From: Gymnothorax reevesii
Taxonomy: Eukaryota; Chordata; Actinopteri; Anguilliformes; Muraenidae
Length of the DNA stretch: 64,000 bases
Assembly (NCBI GenBank): GCA_029721435.1
Contig: CM056577.1
Coordinates: 29,170,719-29,234,718, forward strand
Reading direction: 5' to 3'
Below the pieces are notes generated by a model. That model did no database searches. It was not told where the DNA came from and worked only from the letters and a program-made list of their open reading frames with translations. Position numbers and translations under genes: made by a program. Numbering within the stretch: the first letter of the stretch is position 1; each line of letters starts with the position of its first letter. Below, piece by piece: positions 11,601 to 23,600 of this stretch.

Positions 11601-14600
11601 GTAGGCTTCATAACCTATAAATCTCAACTACATAGGTAAACAAATTAAACAAAATTTTGAATAATGTAATAGCTTACACATTTGTCAGGTAGCGGCCGAA
11701 GAGAGAAATTTTCATTTTTAGCAAAAATTTCAAAAACGAATTCCTTGATCGAGGGAATCAGTCATCTTAGAATTGTGTTGGGATTGAATAATTGATTAAG
11801 AGGCTGCACTTGAATACTTGGTTACTGTGAAGGCAGTCAGCTTAAATTTGTGGGCATTTGAATCTCTCTAAATCTCTCTCTCATCTAAAATATCTCTGCA
11901 CAGCTAAGCCTCTGCCAGCCCAGGCTCTCTGGAGTGCAACATGTAGATGAAGGAGTCCCCGCCTTAGCCAAGACTTGGGGCATCGCAAACACCAAATGGC
12001 AGTTACCTCAACTCAAATAAGCCAAAAAGCAAGAAGCACACATCTTTACACTCAGCCATGGGCGTCCAATGCAACTGCACAGCAACACAAAATCCACCTG
12101 AAAAGCCACAAACACCTGCCCCAGCCACCTTTGACCTTCCTTGGGGGTAAACAGACCCAGTGCAGTGAATGGGATGCCCCAGAAGCAGAGATCCCTGTTG
12201 GACTCCATTGGTGGAGTGGGAAACCAACCAGGTTTCGCTGGTTGAGTGGTCATCAGTTGACTGAATGATTTCAACAGTTGAGACCCTTGGATCAAACCAG
12301 TCAGCGATGGGTCTGTCTACCTTGTCTACACTCATGAATTGTTCAGCAAGTAAGACTAGGAGAAGTCGAACGCTGTACATGCTGAAGGAGAAGTCCGACC
12401 TGTGGTCTCTGGAAACAAAATGACTGCTTTTCCTTGATCCTCCCAACACATGGCCCAACATTAAAGCTGCTGGCTGTACCCCCCAGCCTTAAAGTGGTTG
12501 CAGAGGTTGTCCCTTTTGAGGATTAACCCCTTCAGTCCTGAACAGTCTAAGGCTCCAGTAGACATCTAGGATTGGACAGCTTCCTTCAGATCTCCAGAAA
12601 GACACAGCTAATCCAATGTGTCCAGAACTGGCATTTACAGGCACCAGAAAGGGAGGAGGGTACAGCCACTGTGCAAATTTACACTCCAAAATACAAGCAA
12701 ATGTTTTGTACACGACACACAACTGCAACCACAACAGTTTGAAGGTCCACCAAACGGCATTAAAGTCAACTTTCGCATTTCCATTGTGACCCAGTAGATA
12801 ATTTACTCAAATCAACAGTCCGATACTTATGGTAGCATTAAGAGTGGAATATCTAATTGGCCTCCTGAGAACACTCACTGATATTAAAAACAAAATAAAT
12901 TGTGAATGAATACATTTGAGATAATTTCTGTAAAATTTTGGCATCTTAAGTTCAGGAATGAGTATTTCACCGTAGCTGACGCACATTTTACAGACATGAA
13001 ACCTGGGAGTGACACATCGAAAACTCCTGGACTCAAGAGCAAACCATTTGGTGGCCTTTAGACTCTTAACGCCATCACAACACCTGCGGATACACCAATA
13101 CACACCAAAAAATATCAACAGTAGCTAGCTCACCAGAGCAACCCTGCATAGATGAACAGAAAGCAGTGCGGACAGACCCACAGACGAACTGTCTGCAATC
13201 GGAAATCTTTCCCCAGTTCACTCAGCCTTCCCGAAAGAGGCCTTTCCGATGCCTATTGGGGGCCTCCCGGGTATCCCCAAATTCGCAAACTTGCGCTCTT
13301 CACATTGGCTTCCCTAGACAAGTTAGGCACTGCCCAAGTGAGTGAGCTACGGCAGGCCCGACAGTGAGAATGTACTAACCTTCACAGCCAGAATCCCTTA
13401 ATCCTAATGCAACTAAAAATGGCTCCCGACTGGCACTCTGGCTCTTAAACATTTTGGAGTGCTTATCAATTTGCCTGTCATTTGGAGGCAGCAACGGCAG
13501 CAAACAAAGGTGCGCGAATCTGGGAGCAATTTGAAAGCAGCAGCTGTTATTCTCACAATGCTTTGAGCACTATGGCCTCCTTTGAAGGGCTTAGTCAGCG
13601 AACCTAAGCGGGATGTTTTCAACTACAAATTCAGACTTCCTGCTATAAAAGTATGCTATGATCATGAGGGACAGTGCTGTCTCAGTGCGTAGATCGGGTA
13701 TTATTTATGGCTGAGAGGGGTGATGGAGGCCTGCAAAGTATTGAGAATGAGCTTCTTCCCATAAATTCTCAGGCACGACTAGAGGAGGAACACCTGAGGC
13801 ATAGATTTCCATCTTCCATGGGCGAGGGCAAAAGAGAAGCAGAAAGACTTTGAAGGAGAGTGTCAAGGCCTGGAAGCTGAGCATGCATGGGTACCTGGAT
13901 GTCGTATACAGGTTTGGAGGAGGGGATTGCAGCAAACTGACGGTAGTCAAACTTCTTTTCTGAGCGGGACTAAAAGGGGACAGCAAAGAGCAATGAGGAA
14001 AGGCTGTGACTCATTAGGGATGTGGGGCAGCAACACAAAGGGATGCAAGGCTTTAAAATATTGGAAGGCGGGGCTGTGACTCATACAGGAGGGGGCAGAG
14101 CTGTGAAAAAAAGGCCATGACACGCATGAGGAGGCAGGGCCATTAAATGTATATGAAAGCCAGAGGTCACGTTTACCGAATATTTTCTGTCATTGACAGA
14201 TTTTTTTTTTTTTAAACAAAGATGGAATACTTTGAAGGCAGTCCGTCATTTTGGCAGAATGTATTTCACACCCCGTCCAGTTGGTGGTGGGTGTCATATT
14301 GTCTTGAGCATTGTCTGTCTTTGATCTGTATGACAGAGAAGTCTCACGCATTTTTTAGGCTTATTCACCGTAGTCCGCAGTTATTCAATGAAAGCTTATT
14401 AATGAGATTCTCATGCGGAATTAAAATTCTTGTGCATTGAAGTTTCAGGTTCACTTGTGTGAAGGTGGACCTCACCATGGAAAGCGAATATGACTCCAGA
14501 CTTCTCGTGCTTCTCTTTACTCGAAGGATTGGAAACAATGCATGTGTTTCATGATCGTTTAAATTGTTTAAATGAAATAAGACCATTTGAAACATCTTTA

Positions 14601-17600
14601 GGCAATTCCATTGCTTTCAATCCTTCAGTAAAGACAAGTGTGAGAATTCCCGAATCATAATCAGTTTCTGTGTTACGAGTGGGGAAATCCACTGAAATGC
14701 ATGTGAAACTGATTAACTTAATGTGCCATGACTTGAATTCCGCGAGTGAATTTCTTCAGTTCGCGCGGATTGAATAATTGCTGACTACAGCACAGGAATG
14801 TGAATCCCACTAAGAGGCTAGAGACTAAAGCCGAATGTGTCAGACATGGCATCTCTGGTATGATCCTGTATTCCTCGGATTTTTGTAATATGATCATTTG
14901 CAAAATATGCTGCTCTGCTGCCGGTAGACGATTGGTCACATGCTACAAACACCGTCTCTGTTATGTGAACACACTGATATCTAGGTGGGGAAAGCGTTGG
15001 TTGACATATCGAGTTGATAAGCATCTTCGAAGGACCGCTTAGCAAGACTGTGGTTGTTAGGCTTAGTGAAGCCCAGGAATAACTGAAAGCATTGTTCATT
15101 TGCGCACTGTTACTGTATGGGGGGAGAAATCATTTGTAATGTTTCATAAACTTCATACAGCATTAAGTTCGAAAATCCACGCAATGTTGTATTTTAAGGA
15201 GCAGTGAGTAGAATTTAGATTGATATTTTGGCAAAAATGGAATATAACATCCATAACTACTTTTTTAGTAGTGTATAATCACGAGAAAACAATAATCGTT
15301 GAGTTTCATTTCGCTTAGAATAAGCTCTTTAAACCAACATGGGAGCGGGTCTATGTTGCGCCACCAGTTTTTCTACAGTAGCCCAGAAGGGGAAAAAAGT
15401 AAATGAAAAAAGCACTGACACAAGAGAGCACCTTTCACATTTTCGCAAGTTCTGCGGCCACCGTAGGTTTTCTGAGAAAAGGAATGGTCAGTTGGATGCA
15501 ATCTATAATCTGACCACTAAATCTTACACACTGATCGTTTAACATAGTGCGCAATGTGTGTCTACATGAATCACTGTCGGCGTCAGCTAATACGTAAACT
15601 ATACTCTTCACACTCCTTTAGAGGTTGTAAGTTGAAAATACAAGACATGAAGTTTTAAGTAATGATTTTATTTTATTCTGTACTGATTAAAGATGGTGTA
15701 TCATAAAAATAATGTCCATAATATAACCAGTTCCACCGGAAATGTTAGGGAAATATCCAAGAGTAAAAATGGCAAGTTACAAGTTGAATAAGAGCAGTGC
15801 GCAGGCGATTACCTATGGTTTGGGCAGTCACACGACCTCTAAAAAATTCATTCCTGGTGGACGTTGCAGTGACAAATCGATTATGCAAATGACTTAAGAC
15901 AATTTGTCGGTCTTCTGCTTTTGACGTCGCACGTGGGCTACCAGAACAAGGTCAGTCAGCTGTGGTGCCAGTTTGTTGGAGACGTGTCCGATGATCATGG
16001 ATAGTCCGTCGACTGCATCCCAAAACCCTTGCAACATCAGTGACAGACGTTTCTGTATTCAGCATGCCAATGGCACGTTCACGCTGAATGTTTGACAGCC
16101 ATGGCATTGAAAATCAACGAATAATTAACTGTAAAAACTTGTTTTTCCGAGATGTCACCATACGTCCTAACGTGAGCTCAGCTGCACGTCTCTCATATGG
16201 TCACGTGACTAGGAACACGATAAAACATGGTTTTAGCTTAAAGTACGCTCGCACGTGCTGCGTACCTGTGCACGTCGGAGTTGATGTGTGTCATGATGTC
16301 TTTGACAACGCTTTAGCCCCTAGTGATAATAAAAACTCATTAAAAGTTTCAAGAAAATATTTACAAATTTATGAGTGTGAAGTTTCTTTTTTGACTCTGT
16401 ATATAAATAATTCTGTGTATTTCATTCAAAAAATACACGATTATCATTTTCAAAAATAAAATTACAATAACAAATAATAATTGATTATGATGGAATTTTT
16501 ATGCCCCTGTCCGTCACAATGACGGACAATCAGAAAGTGTAACGCGACGTCTGATTCAGGCAGGCCTGGCTGATGCAGGTAGGCGGGGCCATGATCTATA
16601 CAGTTCGTTGAGGCCATGACACGTACAGGCAGGCAAGGCCATGACATGTACAGGGAGGCACGGCTGTGACATTATAGGGAGGTAGGGCCGAGACGTACAA
16701 GGAGGCAGGCCCTGGTCCATACAGGTGGGTGGGGCTATGATTTATTCAGTTAGGTGAAGCCATGGCACCTATGGCAGAAGGTCCAACAGCAGGCAAAAGG
16801 ACAAACCTTGGACAGGCCGAAGTTTAAAAAAAGGGAGTTATGAATGGATGTTCAGATGCAAGATAACCTTCAGTACAGGAGTGAAATTCTCAGTTAATGT
16901 CAAAGGAGAGCTTTATAACATCTTGGCCAGCAAAGTGCACTGAGAAAAATGCTGAACCTTTAAAAATGTCAAGTTAAGTTCATGGCAACATCCTGAGGAC
17001 ACTCAGTGACATAAAGCAAGTTATCTTCCCACTGTGTGACCTACAGCCAAGAACAAATTTTTACAATTTATAAAACTTATGTAATTTCTTATCTAATTTC
17101 AAGGTTTTACCCCTGTAGTGAATACTGCTTCGTTTATCAAGTGACTTTTTAAATGTGCGCAGCAAAACAGGTGCATAAATTCAAGAGGGTGAATGCTCAG
17201 TGTTATCATTCCATTATGATAGCAAATCATTCCACTTCCAGGTAAGAAAACTAGTTCATATCTCGAATTCAAAAACCAATCTTTTGCGAAAAATCCCCAA
17301 TAGGGGGCTCAAAGGCACAGCGCCTCCTGCATTTAAGGACATTTTCAAAGTCTAGTTGAACTTACAGTTTACCAGCTATGTGAAATGACCGTAAAACCCA
17401 CAGCATGAAGGACATAGACCAATTTTGGACGACAAAGATATGCTTAAAGAAACTGCCACTAGGACAATGAGGCAGGAAGTAAGAGGGGTGTCAAGTAGAC
17501 TAGGTTAAATTCAGTCATCCTGAATCTGCTGAATTATGTCACAGACAACTACTAGAGTTTATTGTTGTTATATGGATAATATTTTGTGCATGTAGTCCTC

Positions 17601-20600
17601 TGGCCAGTGTACACATCCCCACATGAAGGGTAAAAGCAGTCCTCCAAACGGATATGAATTGGGTTTTGAGACGTTTTCATGGGCGTACCTTTAAAAAAGA
17701 TGCGTTGATATATCATGACATTTTGTTATCAGTGCTTTAGCCACTTTCAACATATGAAAAGACTTCCCTCGTGTGTTATTCCCTATAAGAGCACACCGGC
17801 CTTCCCTGGCAAAGATGTCATCTGGAGGGGAGCATAAATTGCTCTAAAACCTTTATATACCTTTCAGCATTCATGGTGCTTTTTAAAACACGCAAGTGTC
17901 CCACACCATACGCACTAATGCATTCCCATACCATCACAGATGCTGGCTATTGAACTGAACGCTGATAACAGGAGGGGTGGTCTTTCTCCTCCTTAGCCTG
18001 GAGGGCACAACACCCATGATTTCAGACAAGAATGTCAAATTTGGACTCGTCTGAACACAGGACACTTTGCTATAGTCCATTTAAAATGAGTCTTGGCCCA
18101 TGGAACATGGTGGTGCTTCTGGATCATGCTCAACAATGGCTTCCTTTTTGCATGAGAGTTTTAGGTGGCATCTGTAGCTCAGAGATTTTTCCAGTTTCTC
18201 TGAATCTTCTGATCATGTTATGCACTGTCGAAGATGAGACCTTGAAAACCTTTGCAATTTGACGTTGAGGAACATTGTTTTTGAAGTATTCCACAATTTT
18301 TTTACACAAGCCTTCACAGGTTAGAACGCCTCTGGCCATCTTTACTTCTGAGAGACTCAGCCTCTCTATGACATCCCTTTTATTGCCAATCATGTTACAC
18401 ACCTGATGCCGGTTAACTACCTGCTAAATGTTCTTTCAGTTGATTCTCTTATATATTAATTGCTTTTCAGCCCTTTTTCGCCTGTGTCCCAACTTTTTTG
18501 AGACCTGTTGCAGCCAGAAAATTTGAAGTAAGCTCATTTTGTGGATAAAAATGCAAAATGTCTCAGTTTCAACATATGAAAGGTTATCCATGTTCTATCG
18601 TAAATAACATATTGGCTCATAAGATCTGAAAGTCATTGCATTTTGATTTTATTCACAATTTATACTTCGTCCCAACTATTTCAGAATTGGGGTTGTAGTA
18701 AAATAACAAAACAGAATTAGCAACCGCACTTAAGGATGTAACAATGGTAGCTTCGACTGCATCTCTGCAACAGAAGTCAATAGCGGCGAAACGAAATAGT
18801 CTGCATATAAACGCAAATTTTGGACAAAACACAAAAATGATGCCCTAAATGGATGTGCGTGTGGTAATCATGGTATTAGCATAATATACAACTCTATGCT
18901 GGTCATTGTAGGAAAATAATTGCACGCCTATTCAGTGTAATATGGCCTGACGGAGGACATGGAGAATTGTTTTTTAAAAAACAAAGTCAATGTTAATGTT
19001 TAGCACATCTGTTTTGAGTGTACAAATAGAAGAATGTTGAGTTCACTCCACTAAATTCTTGCCACCTCTGCCTAGATGCCGATTGGCTACCTTTAATTAG
19101 GAGACTCGCAGTGTAGATGGGGGTAGGGGTGGGGTTGTCCATCATGTGATCAGAGAGGAGGGAGGAGACAAGGCGCACTAATGTGGAGTGCAAAAGTGGA
19201 GACTACTGGGCTGAAGGTAATTATGAAAACTCAACACATTTTTCATCCTCATTAAAAGAAAATAAAAGTCAGAGTAACAGTTCATTGTTAACCGAAACAA
19301 TTCTATGACCCATTGCACCTGTACCTGTTAATTTGCCATACTGTTATTTATGTCATCTGCACATACAATCAAGTTGAAATTTAGGCTGTTAATACTGGCC
19401 CAAATAGGTTCAACAGATAAAAGTGCAGAAGTTTATTAGGAACCACCGCAGACTCGATCCGAGATGCCTGTGGAGGAGTGAAAGACTGCATGATGGAGAA
19501 GGAAATAAAATCCAGGATGTACAAAGAGGAAATGGAATAAATAGAATCCAGGATGAACAGAGACACACACTGACAGTGGGGTTCCTGTAAAAAAGTATAT
19601 GGACGGGAATAGAAAGTGCCAGTTAAGGTTACGGTATGGAATTCTTACACTGCAAACTGTAAAAAAAAATTAAAAAATAAAAGAACAATTGACAGCAAAT
19701 TCCTCCAGTCCCTTGAACCTCAATGAAGAAGAAGACTCAATACGTCATAAACATCCATCCATCCATCCATACACACACACACACACACACACTTATTCCT
19801 GAGTGAGACACGCAAACCAAGAATGGTGGGGGGGTGAAATAGAAATGAGCAAAAAATGACGAGTCCTTACCAATCTGCCCGGCGATGTCACACTTCTGGG
19901 GCTGATGTCTGTCAGGAAAAAAAAAAGCACAAAAGGATCAGTGTGAAACAGATAATTGACCCACTGTGTTTCTTACTCTGGTGGTTTGACAGGCACCAGA
20001 GAGTGTATTCTGTGCATATTTGCTTCAGTGTCTTTTGTCCATGAGTTTTAATGGGACGATCGTTCTCTGTGAAAGTGTCTACGAACTAAAGGATTTAAAA
20101 GTAGCGTGCCTAATTTCTGTGAACTGTGTAGATCGGTGAATGCTCCCATCTGGCAGTGACTTGGTGCAGTAATTCCACAGGATGGGATTGTGCGGCTGAT
20201 AACTACACTGGGGGAGGGACTGAGACTTGTTTTGTGTTACAGTTGCATATGGGGATAGACAGACTAGGTATGTGAAATAACTACATTGGGGCAGGACTGG
20301 GACTGACCGGTGTTAACTTCACTAAGGTTGGACTGACTTGACCTGAGTAAAACCTGCGTTGGTGATGACAGATTTGTTCTGTGTAATAGCTGCATTGAGG
20401 ATAAAATGGGACCCGGACTGTTTAATCACAGCACTGGGGATAGACTTTACTTGATTTGTGTGATGGCTGCATTGGGTATAAACTGACTCTAGCTGTGTGC
20501 AAAAACTCCATTGGGATAGACTGAGACCTAGCCCATGTAAAAGCTGCACTGGGGACAGCTGAGACTTTTGTAAAAGCAGAATTGGGGATAAACTGAGCCC

Positions 20601-23600
20601 TGGCCTGTGTGAAAGCAGCATTGGGGATAGAATGTGACTTGTCTTGTGTAAAAGCTTAATTGGGAACAAAGTGAGACTTGGCCTGTGTAAAAGCTGCACT
20701 GGGCATAAACAGATTTGACCCTGTGTAAAAGCTGATTTGGGGATAGACTGAGACTTGTCCTGCGTACAAACTGCATTGGACATGGACTGAGATGTGACCG
20801 GTGAGAAAGGTGCCTCCGCGAGGCTGCTTCAGACTGACCTTCCAGGGGTGTGGGGGAGGGCGTGGGTACAGGAGAGGGGGACTCGGACAGCTGATCCAGG
20901 GTGCTGCGCTTCCTGGAGTCCCGAGACTTGGCGATCACCATCTGAGCCTTGAGTGCATCCTGCTCCAGTGACTTCATACTGAAAGGAGAGAGGCAGAACA
21001 CGTGTCAAATGGAGGATGGGAAGAGAGGGATGCAGAGGACGAGGAGGGGGAATAAAAGAGTTAAAACAGAGACAGAGGAGGAGAAGAGAGCCAAGCGATG
21101 AGCGAGAGACACAAACATGGGCACGGCAATGAATGTGAAACCGCGAAATGGCAATAGCAATGAGGGCACGATTGTTCACAGGCGACAGAGACAAAGAAAA
21201 CTAAACAATAAGCAGAGCTGGTGGACATGAGGCAGACGGACGAAGAACAGTGAGCGTGTGCAGAGCAGACGCCACCACCCGCGGCATCCAGAGCGCATGT
21301 GATGTCACACAGCCCCACTGATGGACGCGCTATAGGTTAAAATGCCAAATGCCCCCACCCTACCCACGATGCAATGCGGCAGGCAGAGGACAGAGCGCAG
21401 ACCTGGTGGGCGGGGCGTTGGGGGCGGGGCTCTGAGACGCCCTCACTCGGGCCTGGTACAGCCTTTTGGCCAGGTTCTGTTCATACTGCCTAACATCCTC
21501 CTCCAGACCACCATAGGGTCTGAACCGGGGCGACACGGACCAAACCAGGGGCGGAGGGAGGAGAGAAAGGGAACGGGGAGGCCGTGAAAGGAGGAGGGGG
21601 AGGAAAATAAGGAGAAGGAAAGGAGGAAAGAAGGAAGGGAAGCAGAGTAAAGAGAGAAGAAGGGAGGAATGGAGGGGAGGAAGGAAAAGAGTGAAAGGTG
21701 AAGGGAGGAATCAAAGGACAGTAAGGAAAGGAGAGAGGGGAGGAATTAAAGGACAGGAAGAAATGGAGCAAAGCAGAACAGCAGCAGAGGAAGAAATGAG
21801 GATAAAGGAAGGAAAGGAGACAGGAAGTAAGGAAGGGTAGGAAGGAATGGAAGGAGAGGAGAACAAGGAGAAGGGATGAATATAAAGGCAGGAAGGAAAT
21901 AATATAGAAGAATAACAATAGAGGAGGAAAAGAGGGGAAACAGAAGGAGATGAAGGAAATGAAGAGCAGGAAGTAGACAGGAGAAAATGATCAGGTGGAA
22001 GGAAACAGGAAGGGGTGGAGTCAAGCAGGAAGTGAAGTTATAGGGCAGAAGAAACACAGACATGGACAGACAGACATATAGAAAAAGGAGGAAAAAGACA
22101 GACAGGTGATCCGCAAACACAAACAGGACCAAGGAAACAGGAGAACAGCAAGGAGGAGGAGAACACAAGCAGGATTTTGCCACGTCTGAACCTCCTTCGT
22201 CTTCCTGCTGACCATTTCAGCAAACAGCAGGAGGAGAAAGGCTGGGCTACGCTAACCAAAAGCTACATTTAATCTCTGGCAAAAAGTACATTTTAATGAT
22301 CTATAAGCTTGCATTTTTGATCACTGAAAATCCTTTACAGTGGCTGATGCATCTGAGTTAAATGTTATTACATGACAAAACTCTTTTGGGACCAACAGGG
22401 TTGCTGGTAAGCAAACGTCGGGAAGAAGCACATCTCTAAAGTCTCGCAATCTCGGGTCGATGTGAAAGCACCGCTGGGCCGCTACGGTATAACGCAGGCG
22501 AGTGTGTTTACTCAAACTGTGTCCCCGCCTGCACACATTTCGAACCACAAAAATTAAAAGCTCCCATATTATGGAAAACATTTTTCTCAGTGAAGTCCAC
22601 CATTACCGTGACCTCTATTGTATCCAACAGCCCAGAGAAGGCTGGACCCGCTATTTAGGCTATGAGCCCTTCCTGTCCATTTCCATATTTGAAATGTGCC
22701 GTTTGAAAATCCTGCAGTTTTCTACATCCCAAACAGACTCGCTCAGGGGTGCGTTTCCCACAATCACAGATGCTAACTTACATAGTTGGAACCACGAATG
22801 GACAAACTGTACAAGTTGATAACTTAGTTAGCGACCGCACCTTTGGGAAACGCACCCCTGCACAGTTGACGTCGACCATTTCTGTCTGTGTGCCCAACTC
22901 CCTCCCACAGCCTCACTCAACCTCCTCAGCGCTCTCCCTCGAATCACTATTTTTGCATTTTTCGCAATGATGTGTCACCGAGGCTAGTGACTTGTCAAGA
23001 ATCTCAAACATCTGTTGAGATTAAAACACATGCCATTGTAACTTACGGTTTTCAAGTATTCAAACTTTAAGTTCTAATAACCTTGGTAACTTGGGTGACG
23101 TAAAAAAAAAATCTTGGTTAGCGACTGTCATACTGTACATGTCCAAGGTTAGCTTTGATGCTAACACTGCATTAGCTTACTATATTAGGTGCAACCAATT
23201 AACAAACAGTATCAGTGGCCCTTTATCCTGTTCTTTTGAGGGGAGAAACTGATAGGCAGTGAATGGCCAACAAACTTTGAATTCATGTGGAATTTTTGCC
23301 AGAAGGTTTATACACCTCCATTTGAATATCTAAGAATATAACAGGCAATAAAAACTAACAAGGGACCCCTAAAAGTACTAATGTTATCTTACAAAAACAC
23401 ACCATATAAACTGCCGAAAATCCATAGCTTAGAATGCATGGTGAGAAAATAAAGTATTGTTAAATTCCTTTTTTTAGACTTATTGAATTTTTTTTTTTTT
23501 AATTTGGCACCTCCAATCCCACTCCAAAACATGCGCCTGTCAGCCACCATCTCTTTACACTCACAGCTTCAAACCTCACAAAGTTCAGAAAGGAGGCAGA

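Larger units (their letters stand above)
11450..19870 (-). other. scrib: scrib intron, 8.4 kb, rich in repeats
   Basis: Contains a diverged minisatellite in two blocks (13,980-14,145 and 16,550-16,770), a deleted Tc1-like element (15.6-16.4 kb), a second DNA transposon (17.7-18.7 kb), and a microsatellite at 19.75 kb. The 152-codon open frame at 12,003-12,461 shows no domain. I saw nothing recognisable in 11,450-13,970 or 18,700-19,740. Confidence 0.6.

Noticed and set aside
12003..12461. 152-codon minus-strand frame in a scrib intron
   Set aside because: No domain, no Scribble similarity, no convincing splice sites, and a competing open frame on the same strand.
13705..13986. Candidate scrib exon between the 19.9-kb and 11.3-kb exons
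   Set aside because: I searched this interval for a LSPDFAEELRSLE-like piece known from human SCRIB. The frame here shows no such match and lacks paired splice sites with the needed phase.
20322..21001. Two minus frames of over 150 codons
   Set aside because: Most of their length is the 39-bp minisatellite read through; only 20,839-20,978 is a real exon.
21490..22183. 142- and 145-codon minus frames rich in Phe, Leu, Ser and Pro
   Set aside because: Artefacts of the pyrimidine strand of the purine-rich tract, which lacks stop codons.
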